Shown: positions 53,551 through 62,699, counted from the stretch's first letter. The stretch is 64,000 nt of DNA from Chitinophagaceae bacterium (GCA_019752045.1 JAIEMP010000007.1:1-64000), one strand, 5' to 3'. Notes: generated by a model not told the origin, from the letters alone. Numbers and translations: made by a program.

Positions 53551-53707
53551 TTTTGGTTGAATAATCAGATGCTTTTTATGCAGGATAGTCATATACGATC
53601 CTTTGTACTAAAGCGGTTTACTGCCTGTCATTTTTCAAAGTCAGTGCCAAGTTTTGCTACTCCTTCAATTTTACGCTTTAACAACCTGATTTTCAGGGAA
53701 TAAAAAA

Positions 53708-53797
53708 GCAGTTCGGCACGAACTGGAAATACCGGTACTGATTGTAAACGTTTAAGATATTACTAAACAAACAACCCCGTTCTGTGGAACGGGGTTG
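53708..53797 (+). pseudogene. Remnant of an mntH/UspA 3' end with its hairpin
   Basis: 53708-53755 encodes AVRHELEIPVLIVNV-stop, the same tail as mntH (52967-53014). 42 of 48 nt match and five of the six differences are synonymous. The downstream hairpin CAACCCC...GGGGTTG is also kept at 53772-53797. Nothing upstream of 53708 continues the protein. This is the end of a lost paralogue that was long under protein-level selection. Confidence 0.75.
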
Positions 53798-53932
53798 TTA
53801 CTGAGTAGTAATTTTCAGTTGCTGCTTTATCTACTTAAAGAACAATTCAATCTTCCACCAATATTTATAAAGTACTGCAATTTCTATTGCTTTCAACTGT
53901 AAATTGCTGGTTAGAAAAACAAATGACCGCTT

Positions 53933-54022
53933 TTATTCTTTGTCATAAAATTTGATACGCCGGATCTTTTCAGGATAACCTTTGTGGGAATAATATCCTT
54001 TAAGTGTTCCGGTGCGTGGGTA
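53933..54022 (-). pseudogene. Tail fragment of an IS4-type transposase
   Basis: The minus-strand frame reads YPRTGTLKGYYSHKG and then YPEKIRRIKFYDKE-stop. The phrase YPExxRRIKxYDxE after a T-L-x-G-Y-x-S stretch is typical of IS4-family DDE transposases. It is bounded by stops on both sides and no inverted repeats were found, so this is a decayed fragment. The family is recalled by pattern only. Confidence 0.5.
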
Positions 54023-54080
54023 TCACGGATTGGGGCGTCTTATTTTGTTACCGACATGTACAAGGGCTGATCAATCCTTT

Positions 54081-55494
54081 TTAAAGTTTTACAAACTTTC
54101 CTGCCAAAGCCTCACTGCCATTACTGCATTTTAGTGTGACTATATAAATGCCGGTATGCAATCCGCTTATATCAAGTTGAACTGTATTGCTACCTGTGCC
54201 TGTACTAACTGATTTTTGCATTATTAGTCGACCTGAAATATCAATAACTGAAAATAAAACATTATCTGGCTCCGGCATATCAATGTTCAGGTTAACCCAA
54301 TTGGAGGATGGGTTGGGGAAGATACCGCTAATGGCAGGCATTGAAGGTCTTTCTCCCCTTATCTGGATAATATTGCTGTACCGGAGATGGTTATCTATAT
54401 CGATCTGGCTGAGTCTGTAATGCTGTTTGGTACCAGCGGGGTTAGCATCAAAATAATTGTAATGGATAATTTCATTGCTGTTGCCCTGGTTGGCCCTTGT
54501 ATTTACAAAACCAATTGCTGTGTAATTAAGTCCATCAGTTGAACGCTGTACTTCAAAACCAAGATTGTTTTGTTCTGAAACTGTAACCCACTGCAGCCTG
54601 TTAGCAGTACCGCTTCGGTAACCCGAAAAACCTCCCCAAGAGACTGGTAAGACAGTTGAAATGCTACCTGTTATAGTAAAATCTAAAAGACTTGAAGTAA
54701 AATTAGTGCTTGCATTGCCAGTTCCTCTTACATCCTCAAAGTAGGTAGTCCATCGGATGCCACCTATTATTGTTCCTGCAGCAAGCCCCACCGTGGTATA
54801 ATTAAAAGCTCCCATTGCATCATTAGCTCCCGACGTACCGCTTGTTGTAGCAGCAGTACCTACATTCAAAACCGTACCCTTTGAAGCAGCAATATAATTT
54901 CCAATTCCTGCCTGTCCTGAAAAATCCTGCTGAAGGACCAATTCCATATTGTGAGGCAGCGCCAAGTGTCCAACCCGGTGAAGTGATGGGGTTGAAAGGG
55001 TTGCCGTTTACATCAAGCAACTGAATGACAGAATATTCCCATGCTATGCCTCCTGTATTAAGGCTGCTAAAATTAAAACTTGCATTTGTAACCGTAACAT
55101 TACTGTTGAAACGGAGTGTAAAAGTATTACCACTAATAGTGCCTGGATTGTTTACAGGTGGAGCGCCAGTATAGCCATGGTCTTCTCGCACACGGGCAAT
55201 TGCGCCTGCAGGGTTTAGTGTTACTGTTGCAGATCCCAGCGCTCCCGTAAAACTGGTACCGGAAAATGTAAAGTCTTTTATGTCGCCATTGTCAGTACCT
55301 AATTTTGCAGCGGTTAGATCGTGAATAGTGTTATACAAGAAAGGCGTACCCCCACTCATTACCTGGGTGGGCACAAGGTTCAGTACTTCGCCGCTGGCAG
55401 CTGAACCGGTGAGAAGCTGCAGGTTTGTAAAAGTTTGCCCGGAACTTAATTTAACAGCAATAACTAATGAAAATAATAAGCAAGTCCTTTTCAT
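54081..55494 (-). pseudogene. T9SS type A secreted protein, frameshifted
   Basis: Two overlapping frames together form one secreted protein of about 470 residues: signal peptide (to ...LSSGQ) and N-terminal beta domain from 55494, then a fibronectin-like region and a type A sorting domain (ISGIFPNPSSNWVNLNIDM to the end) finishing at 54081. Continuity is restored by removing one T from the T5 run at 54920-54924: the reading becomes GPSAGFSGQAGIGNYIAASKG. It is a real frameshift, a homopolymer sequencing error, or slippage. Confidence 0.8.
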
Positions 55495-56082
55495 ATTATA
55501 TTAGTTTAAAGGTCAAAATCTTGTATTATAACATCCAGGTATACAATATTTATTAGTTACTCTGTTTTGCTTTAAGCGGTAATTGTCTTTATTCTTCTTT
55601 GTTGCCGAGAAAGAAGAATTTTTTCAAAACAGGTATGTAAAAATAAAATAAAAGAGCTAAATGAAATAAGTGTTTATACTTAATCTGACTAAGCAAAAAT
55701 ATATTTCCTGCGAAAAAGTAACTGAATCACTGCCAGGTTTTTCAGTAGAAAAACGGATAAGATCAAGTTATAAGTTTAATGGGATGCGGAATATGTTGCA
55801 GACTACGCTGATTATCCTATAGCTGGCGAGATTGTTTCCTTGCGAGAAATATATCCACCAACCTGCGAAATTGTTGATTTTGATTTTGTGGAAGAAAACA
55901 ACTTACCCTTTGTATTAAAGCAGATTTCTGATAAGCATTTTTCAAATTCAGTGCAAAATTTTAGACTGCAGTACAAAATGAAAGTTCAGAAAAAATAAAT
56001 ATTGATTTCTTTTAATAGACATGTACTAAAAATAAAAAGGCCTCCGTTGAGAGACCTTTACATGTATAGATAACTGTAAGTT
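55495..56082. other. 588-nt region with an orphan open frame
   Basis: AT-rich DNA with no intact gene. A plus-strand open frame without a start codon, 55780-55998 (about 72 codons, containing YPIAGEIVSLREIYPPTCEI), may be the tail of a lost gene. The family is not recognised. Confidence 0.4.
56036..56059 (-). terminator. Terminator of the 56083-56670 barrel gene
   Basis: On the minus strand AAAGGTCTCT...GGAGGCCTTT followed by a T-run, 24 nt after the stop codon. Confidence 0.7.
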
Positions 56083-56670
56083 TTAAAAAGCAAATCCAAC
56101 ACCCAGCTGAAAACCGGTGGTTGTCCATTTTTCCTGATCGTTGATGTCATTTATATTGCTGAGGCCAATGGCATAACGTCCATAAGCTCTTACACGCAAT
56201 ATGTTTACTTGTGCACCTATGAGCATAGATAAGTCTCCTTTTTTAAATGCATCCTGTCCGTTCTGCAGCATATTTCTGTTTTTATCAATCAATATTCCAA
56301 ACTGCGGACCAGCCTGCAGCGTTAATATTTTTACGGGTTTGTATGAAAGCAGAAGCGGAATACTGAGATAATTTAACTGCGGATCAGAAAAATTCTGCTG
56401 ATCAATATTCTGATAGATGGCTTTGAAACCTGAAACCGTATCGGCATTGATCTGGTTGTACAGTACCTCAGCCTGTATACCAAATTTTTTACCCAATCCG
56501 ATTTCTGTAAACACACCTGCATGATAGCCTAATGTGTAAGAATCGCTGTAACCTTTACCTTCAATCTTTCCTACATTGGCGCCGAGTTTGGGACCAAACT
56601 TAAAACTCTGTGCAAATGAAGCAGATGTTATAACCAGTGTAACAAGAAGAAGAATGCTGTACTTTTTCAT
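56083..56670 (-). CDS. Porin-family outer-membrane beta-barrel protein
   Basis: A 195-residue protein with signal peptide (to ...SASFAQ), opening strand FKFGPKLGANVGKIEG and ending QLGVGFAF with terminal Phe. These are features of the PorT/OmpW-like outer_membrane_beta-barrel domain common in Bacteroidota. An in-frame start at 56703 adds 11 residues before the signal peptide and is less likely. Confidence 0.8.
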   Translation of the reverse strand: MKKYSILLLVTLVITSASFAQSFKFGPKLGANVGKIEGKGYSDSYTLGYHAGVFTEIGLGKKFGIQAEVLYNQINADTVSGFKAIYQNIDQQNFSDPQLNYLSIPLLLSYKPVKILTLQAGPQFGILIDKNRNMLQNGQDAFKKGDLSMLIGAQVNILRVRAYGRYAIGLSNINDINDQEKWTTTGFQLGVGFAF

Positions 56671-56764
56671 ACATATGATTTTAGTTGTTTCATTAACGGC
56701 CAATTAAGTGCCAATGATTTTTTACCGCTGGTAAAAATATGTTAAGACGATAAACAACACAAAA

Positions 56765-57769
56765 TTAAAACATGAATCCCGTTTGCAGTGTAAAGAGGGT
56801 GCTGAACTTATAATCGCTGCTCAGTAAATAATAATCAAAATAAATTTGAGGGTTGATATAAAATTTGCGGATATACCAGGCTACATCCAGTTGCATGCCC
56901 AGCGATTGAAAGTTGAATTTTCCGTTTTGAGAATCCGTCTCAGAGTAAGCTGTACTGCGGCCGGGTACATAACGTTGGCGGATAGTTCCTTTTGAATTAA
57001 CCATCACCGAATTTTTAGTACCAATCAACATCACCGTTGCCTGTGCAGAAAAATAATCTTTCTTACCAAATCCCCCCCAGTCTAACTCATACTTGAGATA
57101 GGGAATAAATGAAAAGGAACGAACCCTCACCGAAGATGTATCATTCACAAAAAAATAAAACGTCACTGAATCCGGTCGTACAGGTAATTTAATCCGTTGC
57201 GAATCGAGGTAAGAAAGTGTTTCTCTGTAACGCCCGCCGGAGTAGCCCGTCAGTGCTCCGCCTCTCCAACGTTTATTACCCCCTTCGGCATAAAACAAAA
57301 AATCATTATCGTAAGGTGAGCTGCTGTTTACAAATTCTTTTTTGTCTGCAAATCGTGTATAAGATAATCCGTAAGCATAGTTTTCTTTTCTGATCTGATC
57401 ATAAGAAAAACTAAGTGCATGTTGAAGCAACTGTGTTTTTTTTTCTTCCAGTAAAATAAAACTGCTGTAAGAAAAACTCAATCCGCTTTTATGATAGTAA
57501 GCAACATTTGGAGTAAGGCTGATATTGCTTGCATATTGCTGTGCATTTAACGCCACATTTTTTACACTGAACTGAGTATTGCCCACTCCTGCCCCGATTA
57601 AGAAATACGTCTTTGGCTGCACAAGTGAATCATACAACTTTAAAAAATCATCTAACTCTTTTTCAATAGAGTCTTTATTAATGGGGATGGAATCAGCAAC
57701 CGTTTCCTGTGCAAACGAGGAACCGGCAAGCAACAAGGCCAGAAAGAGTTGAATAAGTGGTTTAGGCAT
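56765..57769 (-). CDS. Outer-membrane barrel-like protein (DUF family not identified)
   Basis: A 334-residue protein with signal peptide (to ...GSSFAQ), a short acidic helix (KDSIEKELDDFLKLYDSL), then many aromatic beta strands (YYHKSGLSFSYSSFILL, RRYRETLSYL-like, FFVNDTSSVRVRSFSFIPYL) and a terminal Phe (TLQTGFMF). Probably a 12- to 14-stranded barrel. The start at 57799 is in frame but gives a poor signal peptide. Confidence 0.7.
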   Translation of the reverse strand: MPKPLIQLFLALLLAGSSFAQETVADSIPINKDSIEKELDDFLKLYDSLVQPKTYFLIGAGVGNTQFSVKNVALNAQQYASNISLTPNVAYYHKSGLSFSYSSFILLEEKKTQLLQHALSFSYDQIRKENYAYGLSYTRFADKKEFVNSSSPYDNDFLFYAEGGNKRWRGGALTGYSGGRYRETLSYLDSQRIKLPVRPDSVTFYFFVNDTSSVRVRSFSFIPYLKYELDWGGFGKKDYFSAQATVMLIGTKNSVMVNSKGTIRQRYVPGRSTAYSETDSQNGKFNFQSLGMQLDVAWYIRKFYINPQIYFDYYLLSSDYKFSTLFTLQTGFMF

Positions 57770-57863
57770 AAAATCAGGACGGCAAAACAAATAGACCAAC
57801 CAATTGCAAGTTAGTTTAATCGCAGGAAAAGAAATTTCACCAAAACTAAAAACAGAGTTGCTG

Positions 57864-59120
57864 TTAACTGAGTTCGATCAATGTAATCTCAGGTAATATG
57901 CCCACACGCCCGGGGTAACCAATAAAACCAAACCCACGGTTTACGTACAATTTTTGATTGGCCTGCTCATACAAACCTGCCCATTGTTTGTACACATACT
58001 TTACGGGACTCCATTTAAAGCCTGGAATTTCTACACCAAACTGCATACCGTGCGTATGACCTGCTAGTGTAAGATCAATATCGGTGAATGTTGATGTTAT
58101 TTCTGCATTCCAGTGAGAAGGATCATGACTCATCAATATTTTAAAGGGGGCTTCTTTTGCAGGCGCATGCGTTTCGGTTAATTTACCAAAAGAAGGAAAG
58201 TTTGCTTTTGCACTGGTATTATCAACACCCATTAATGCAATCTGCTCACCGTTTTTTTCAATCAACACATGCTCATTGCGTAATAATTTCCAGCCCAGAT
58301 CGGCGTGTACTTTTTGTACCGCTTCTGCATTGGAAATTTGTTTTTGCCTCACTTCTTCTTTTGTTGCTCCGGTAGGAAAACCAAAATCATGATTGCCAAG
58401 TGTTGAATACACTCCATGTTTTGCTTTAAGACTGCTGAACACATCCATGTACTCTTTCATTTCCTCCGCAGCATTATTTACCAGATCACCGGTAAATAAA
58501 ATGATATCGGCATTTTGCTGATTGATTTTTTCAATACCACGCATCACTGCCTGCTTATCGGTAAAACTTCCGCTGTGAATATCGCTGATATGAATAATCT
58601 TAAATCCCTTAAACGCCGCCGGCAGATTGGAAAAACTCAACGCAATTTTTTGCAGATTGTATTTGTATTTATTTCCAAAACCATACAACAGAGAAGTAAA
58701 CAATCCACCACCTACAGCAAGACCGGCCCAGCTTAAAAAAACAGATCTGGTAATACCTGTTGCATCACCCGTATTTTTTGGATTCCAGGAAGGGATAAAT
58801 AAACTGCCGATCCATTGAACAATTCTTCGTGTATCATCTACCAGAAAAAAAGCACTGGCCAGCAGTTTGGCAAGGAATAATCCGATAACAACTGCAAACG
58901 CATAGGTACGCAAAAGTTTATGCCAGTTTTCATAATTGGTGAACACAATGCTGAGCATTAAGGCTATTGAAAGAATGCTGATACCCCAGTAAGTCCCGAG
59001 CACAATCCACCTTGTTTTGGGTTGCCAGTTTACTGCCACTGATTTTAACGCCTGGTATACGTAAATATCCACCAGAATCAATATCAATAAAAATATCCAG
59101 GAGCCTGCTAATCTTCTCAT
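57864..59120 (-). CDS. Membrane-anchored metallophosphoesterase
   Basis: A 418-residue protein. The first 150 residues contain four predicted transmembrane helices; residues about 165-410 are a calcineurin-like phosphoesterase with IIHISDIHSGSF (Asp, His), ILFTGDLVNN (Asp), LGNHDFG (Asn-His), MSHDP (His) and LAGHTHG (His, His), a complete dimetal site. The layout matches YkuE/YaeI-type enzymes acting on lipids or nucleotides at the membrane. The substrate is unknown. Confidence 0.9.
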   Translation of the reverse strand: MRRLAGSWIFLLILILVDIYVYQALKSVAVNWQPKTRWIVLGTYWGISILSIALMLSIVFTNYENWHKLLRTYAFAVVIGLFLAKLLASAFFLVDDTRRIVQWIGSLFIPSWNPKNTGDATGITRSVFLSWAGLAVGGGLFTSLLYGFGNKYKYNLQKIALSFSNLPAAFKGFKIIHISDIHSGSFTDKQAVMRGIEKINQQNADIILFTGDLVNNAAEEMKEYMDVFSSLKAKHGVYSTLGNHDFGFPTGATKEEVRQKQISNAEAVQKVHADLGWKLLRNEHVLIEKNGEQIALMGVDNTSAKANFPSFGKLTETHAPAKEAPFKILMSHDPSHWNAEITSTFTDIDLTLAGHTHGMQFGVEIPGFKWSPVKYVYKQWAGLYEQANQKLYVNRGFGFIGYPGRVGILPEITLIELS

Positions 59121-59312
59121 AAATGATGAACGTTATAAAATAAAAAAAGCTGCTTTTGATACACTACCGGCGGCTTCTATTCCCTGTAACATACGGGGGA
59201 TAACTATTGTTCCCGAATATTATGCCGAACCCTTATTTTTGTCAGTATGGCATTGCGTACTTAAGAATCCTTCGTAATTGCTGTCGTTGAGTCGTTTGAA
59301 ACTACTTCCTTC

Positions 59313-59990
59313 ATGAAATTTACATACTACGGCCATTCTTGTTTTGGTATTGAGATCAAAGGTAAAAAACTGTTGTTTGATCCGTTTATTACACCGAATA
59401 AACTGGCTGCTGCAGTAAATGCAGATGAAGTGGAAGCTGATTATATTTTTGTAAGTCATGGTCATGAAGATCATATAGCCGATTGTGTATCCATTGCCAA
59501 ACGAACCGGTGCGCTGGTCATCTGCAACTGGGAAATTTATCAATGGCTGCTGAAGCAGGGAGTAGAAAATGTTCACCCCATGAATACGGGTGGCAGAAAG
59601 AGTTTTGATTTTGGAACGGTTAAGTGTGTACATGCACAACACTCTTCTTCCTTACCCGATGGAAGTTATGGCGGCAACCCCATGGGTTTTGTTGTTGCCT
59701 GCGAAAAAAACTTTTATTACAGCGGAGATACGGCATTAACACTGGATATGCAGTTGATTCCGCAGGGATCACCCATTGCGTTTTCTATTATGCCCATTGG
59801 CGATAACTTTACCATGGGAATTGAAGATGCAGTAAGAGCAGCTCACATGATCAGTTGCCATTCCGTAATTGGTGTGCATTACAATACGTTTCCTTATATT
59901 GTTATTGATGCTGAAAAAGCAAAAGCACATTTTGAACGCAACGGACTGGAGTTGAAATTGCCGGGTATTGGAGAAACCATCGAGTTATAA
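59313..59990 (+). CDS. MBL-fold metal-dependent hydrolase (UPF0173 type)
   Basis: A 225-residue cytosolic protein: FTYYGHSCFGIEIKGKKLLFDPF at the N-terminus, the metal motif SHGHEDHIAD, then YSGDTAL and GVHYNTFPYI near the C-terminus. This is the conserved YtkL/UPF0173 pattern of metallo-beta-lactamase-fold hydrolases. The substrate is unknown. It lies directly before parA on the same strand (38 nt). Confidence 0.9.
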   Translation: MKFTYYGHSCFGIEIKGKKLLFDPFITPNKLAAAVNADEVEADYIFVSHGHEDHIADCVSIAKRTGALVICNWEIYQWLLKQGVENVHPMNTGGRKSFDFGTVKCVHAQHSSSLPDGSYGGNPMGFVVACEKNFYYSGDTALTLDMQLIPQGSPIAFSIMPIGDNFTMGIEDAVRAAHMISCHSVIGVHYNTFPYIVIDAEKAKAHFERNGLELKLPGIGETIEL

Positions 59991-60028
59991 AAAAGACAGA
60001 TTGTAAATACAGCAGATAAGAAAAAATT

Positions 60029-60853
60029 ATGGGCCGAATTATTGGAATAGCAAATCAGAAAGGAGGAGTTGGTAAAACCACCACAGCAATTAATCTCGCT
60101 GCAAGTTTTGCTGTGCTTGAGTATAAAACATTATTGGTTGATGCTGATCCGCAAGCCAACAGCACTACCGGTGTTGGGTTTGATTTGCACAATGTGCAGC
60201 AGAGCCTGTACGATTGTTTTGTAAATGGTGCCAATGCTAAAGATGTAGTATTGAAAAGTGAAATCCCTCATTTAGACCTCATTCCATCGCATATAGATTT
60301 GGTTGGTGCCGAAATTGAAATGATTAATCAACCCAACAGAGAAGGGGTATTAAAACATTTATTGCAACCTTTAAAAGATGATTATGATTTTATTGTAATT
60401 GACTGCTCTCCTTCGCTGGGCTTAATTACAGTAAATGCATTAACAGCAGCCGATTCTGTATTGGTTCCTGTACAAACTGAATTTTTTGCATTAGAAGGTT
60501 TGGGTAAATTACTCAACACCATCAAAATTGTACAAAGCCGTTTAAATCCGCAATTGGTGATTGAAGGAATATTAATGACCATGTATGATGGCCGTTTGCG
60601 TTTATGCAATCAGGTGGTGAGTGAAGTGCGCCGTCATTTTGAAGGTATTGTATTCGACTCCATCATTCATCGTAATACACGTTTAAGCGAAGCTCCCAGT
60701 TTTGGTAAACCTGTTATTTTGTATGATGCAGATAGTAAAGGGTCCATAAACTATCTCAACCTTGCCAAAGAAATCTTACAACGCAACAACCTCACCAAAA
60801 TGAACCAGGAAGACAAGATCATTGAAATGGAAGATGAGGAAGAAAGCGTTTAG
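60029..60853 (+). CDS. parA: ParA-family chromosome-partitioning ATPase
   Basis: A 274-residue Soj/ParA protein: deviant Walker [13 protein letters not shown] (residues about 10-21), [14 protein letters not shown], Walker [15 protein letters not shown] and the switch region. It is the motor of ParABS chromosome segregation. The C-terminus has an acidic tail ([14 protein letters not shown]). parB normally follows in this phylum; here the next plus-strand gene is fmt after a 144-nt repeat-like gap. Confidence 0.93.
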   Translation: MGRIIGIANQKGGVGKTTTAINLAASFAVLEYKTLLVDADPQANSTTGVGFDLHNVQQSLYDCFVNGANAKDVVLKSEIPHLDLIPSHIDLVGAEIEMINQPNREGVLKHLLQPLKDDYDFIVIDCSPSLGLITVNALTAADSVLVPVQTEFFALEGLGKLLNTIKIVQSRLNPQLVIEGILMTMYDGRLRLCNQVVSEVRRHFEGIVFDSIIHRNTRLSEAPSFGKPVILYDADSKGSINYLNLAKEILQRNNLTKMNQEDKIIEMEDEEESV

Positions 60854-60854
60854 C

Positions 60855-60975
60855 TGTTAGCTTCCAGCTATGAGCAAGTACCCTTTGCTCATCATTAAAA
60901 TTAATCTTCTCATTTAGATTATTACAATTTACAACTCTGCTGCTTTTGCTTGCAGCTTGTAGTTCATAGCTAGCT
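60855..60975. repeat. Imperfect long inverted repeat between parA and fmt
   Basis: AGCTGTTAGCTTCCAGCTATGAGC at the left finds an imperfect complement in the TTGCAGCTTGTAGTTCATAGCTAGC stretch at the right. The sequence style (AGCTTGCAGCT) matches the inverted repeat before gcvP. Probably a degenerate dispersed palindrome. Confidence 0.4.
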
Positions 60976-60985
60976 GCTTTCTCTT

Positions 60986-60993
60986 TACTTTTG
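60986..60993 (+). promoter_or_regulatory. -7 box TACTTTTG abutting the fmt start
   Basis: An exact TAnnTTTG ending 4 nt before ATG 60998; leaderless spacing. It indicates that fmt is transcribed independently of parA. Confidence 0.6.
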
Positions 60994-60997
60994 CCCC

Positions 60998-62038
60998 ATG
61001 GTAACGAACAAATCTCCACGCATTATTTTTATGGGTACACCTGAATTTGCTGTTGCATCGTTAGATGCTTTGGTGAAACAAGGCTACAATGTTGTGGCAG
61101 TTGTTACGGCTCCCGACAAACCTTCAGGTCGTGGTATGAAGATGAATGAAAGTGCCGTAAAGAAATATGCAGTTGAACAAAACATCCCTGTTCTTCAACC
61201 CGAAAAATTAAAGAACCCTGCTTTTATTGAAGAATTAAAATCATACAACGCAGACTTGCAGATTGTAGTGGCCTTCCGAATGTTGCCTGAACTGGTTTGG
61301 AATATGCCGCCAATGGGCACCATTAACGTACACGGAAGTTTATTGCCACAATACCGTGGTGCCGCACCTATTAACTGGGCCGTTATCAATGGCGAACCCG
61401 AAACAGGTGTTACCACATTCAAACTGAAACACGAAATTGATACCGGTGATATTTTGTTACAGGATTCTTTTCCGATAGCTGAAAATGATACAGCAGGTGA
61501 AGTGCATGATCACATGAAAGAAGTTGGGGCGAAGCTGCTGATAAAAACTGTTGAAGGATTGGTGAACGGAACGTTGGAAGAGAAACCGCAAAGTGAAATC
61601 GAAAGTGGGAAGTGGAAAGTTGAAAGTGAAAATAGAGCTGACTCCAACTCATCACTCATCACTCATCATTCATCACTCAAACATGCACCAAAGATTTTTA
61701 CAGAGACCTGCAAAATAGATTTCAGCAAAACAACAGAAGAAGTGCATAATCTCATTCGTGGGCTATCTCCATTTCCCGGGGCCTTTACAAGTTTTCATGG
61801 AAAGATGATGAAGATCTACCGGTCGAAAAAGGAAGCGGATCGGGACGCTAAAGGCGGCCTGAACCCTGATGAACAAAACATTCAGGCCGGTGAAACCGTC
61901 CCGACCGAATTCATCACCGATGGAAAAAGCTTTTTAAAATTTGTCTGCAACGATGGCTATGTGCATGTACTGGAACTGCAACTCGAAGGCAAAAAGAAAA
62001 TGATGATTGAAGATTTTTTGAGGGGATACAGAAGTTAA
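60998..62038 (+). CDS. fmt: Methionyl-tRNA formyltransferase with two in-frame insertions
   Basis: A 346-residue enzyme that formylates initiator Met-tRNA using 10-formyl-THF. The catalytic domain has FMGTPEFAVASL, NVHGSLLPQYRGAAPINWAVINGE (Asn-His-Asp chemistry, HGSLLP) and EIDTGDILLQ. The C-terminal tRNA-binding domain ends LEGKKKMMIEDFLRG. Typical length is around 310. Extra residues lie at about 198-228 (repeat tract 61591-61680) and about 280-303 (palindrome 61836-61907), both between conserved blocks. The frame is intact. Confidence 0.95.
   Translation: MVTNKSPRIIFMGTPEFAVASLDALVKQGYNVVAVVTAPDKPSGRGMKMNESAVKKYAVEQNIPVLQPEKLKNPAFIEELKSYNADLQIVVAFRMLPELVWNMPPMGTINVHGSLLPQYRGAAPINWAVINGEPETGVTTFKLKHEIDTGDILLQDSFPIAENDTAGEVHDHMKEVGAKLLIKTVEGLVNGTLEEKPQSEIESGKWKVESENRADSNSSLITHHSSLKHAPKIFTETCKIDFSKTTEEVHNLIRGLSPFPGAFTSFHGKMMKIYRSKKEADRDAKGGLNPDEQNIQAGETVPTEFITDGKSFLKFVCNDGYVHVLELQLEGKKKMMIEDFLRGYRS
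61591..61680. repeat. Low-complexity repeat tract inside fmt
   Basis: A purine-rich AGTGGGAAGTGGAAAGTTGA stretch is followed by tandem ACTCATC units (about 61641-61680). 90 nt, 30 codons. It is the same style as the intergenic tracts at 15219, 17010 and 62735, here translated as SEIESGKWKVESE...LITHHSSL. Confidence 0.7.
61836..61907. repeat. Palindromic element inside fmt
   Basis: Outer arms CGG(A)TCGGGACG (61836-61847) and CGTCCCGACCG (61897-61907); inner arms CGGCCTGAA (61855-61863) and TTCAGGCCG (61881-61889) are perfect. 72 nt, 24 codons, more GC-rich than its surroundings. Confidence 0.7.
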
Positions 62039-62061
62039 AATAGAAGTTATGTTTATTATCC

Positions 62062-62607
62062 TTACTGATCAAAAGAAGATCCTTTTTTTATTTGATGTGA
62101 AAATTGATTCTTCTGTAGTAATGTGTTGATAAATTGCCTGAACGTTTTGCTAAGTCCATCTGCGAGATAATATACTTCATCCCCTTTTCCAACCTTCCCT
62201 TGCTTTTGAGCGGGGATACTAATACTAGACCTTAACCGATTACAATCTAAGCAAATTGAAACTTGAGCAACAACCTTGCCTTTTAGATAATACACAAACC
62301 CAACATGTGGATCAAAACAAGAAGCGGTTACACCCCCAAACGATTTTTTATCTCCAAATTTAGCATTCAGATTTTTTATAGTTGAGCTATCAAGTTGCTG
62401 TTGTTTTTTTATTGACTTTGTTAATTGATCCTTTTCATTGACAATGAAAATATCAGCGTCTTTTCCTCCTTCAAAATCATACATGATAACTTTATCAAAT
62501 TTCAACTCAAGAAATGGACTCTTTGAGGTCTGACTGATTGAAATAAAAGGTATAGCTAACAATAAGAGAAGTATTCTGCACATACTTAAATAATTTCTTG
62601 GCTTCAT
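62062..62607 (-). CDS. Exported protein of unknown function
   Basis: A 181-residue protein. The hydrophobic leader (CRILLLLLAIPFISISQ) marks it as secreted or periplasmic. The mature domain has ASCFDPHVGFVYYLKGKVVAQVSICLDCNRL, with a CxxC pair, and a basic C-terminus. No family is recognised. The start may be 62607 or ATG 62583 (MCRIL). Confidence 0.6.
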   Translation of the reverse strand: MKPRNYLSMCRILLLLLAIPFISISQTSKSPFLELKFDKVIMYDFEGGKDADIFIVNEKDQLTKSIKKQQQLDSSTIKNLNAKFGDKKSFGGVTASCFDPHVGFVYYLKGKVVAQVSICLDCNRLRSSISIPAQKQGKVGKGDEVYYLADGLSKTFRQFINTLLQKNQFSHQIKKGSSFDQ

Positions 62608-62629
62608 AAAACAAGATTGCGATAATAAA

Positions 62630-62668
62630 AAATAAAGGAGATGATTAAAGCAACCATCTCCTTTATTT
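62630..62668 (-). terminator. Strong hairpin terminator
   Basis: Perfect 14-nt arms AAATAAAGGAGATG and CATCTCCTTTATTT. On the minus strand it ends in a T-rich run, so it probably terminates the LysM gene transcript about 105 nt after its stop. Confidence 0.8.
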
Positions 62669-62699
62669 GAGCTCTTTATCTTTTATGTTCGTATTATTA

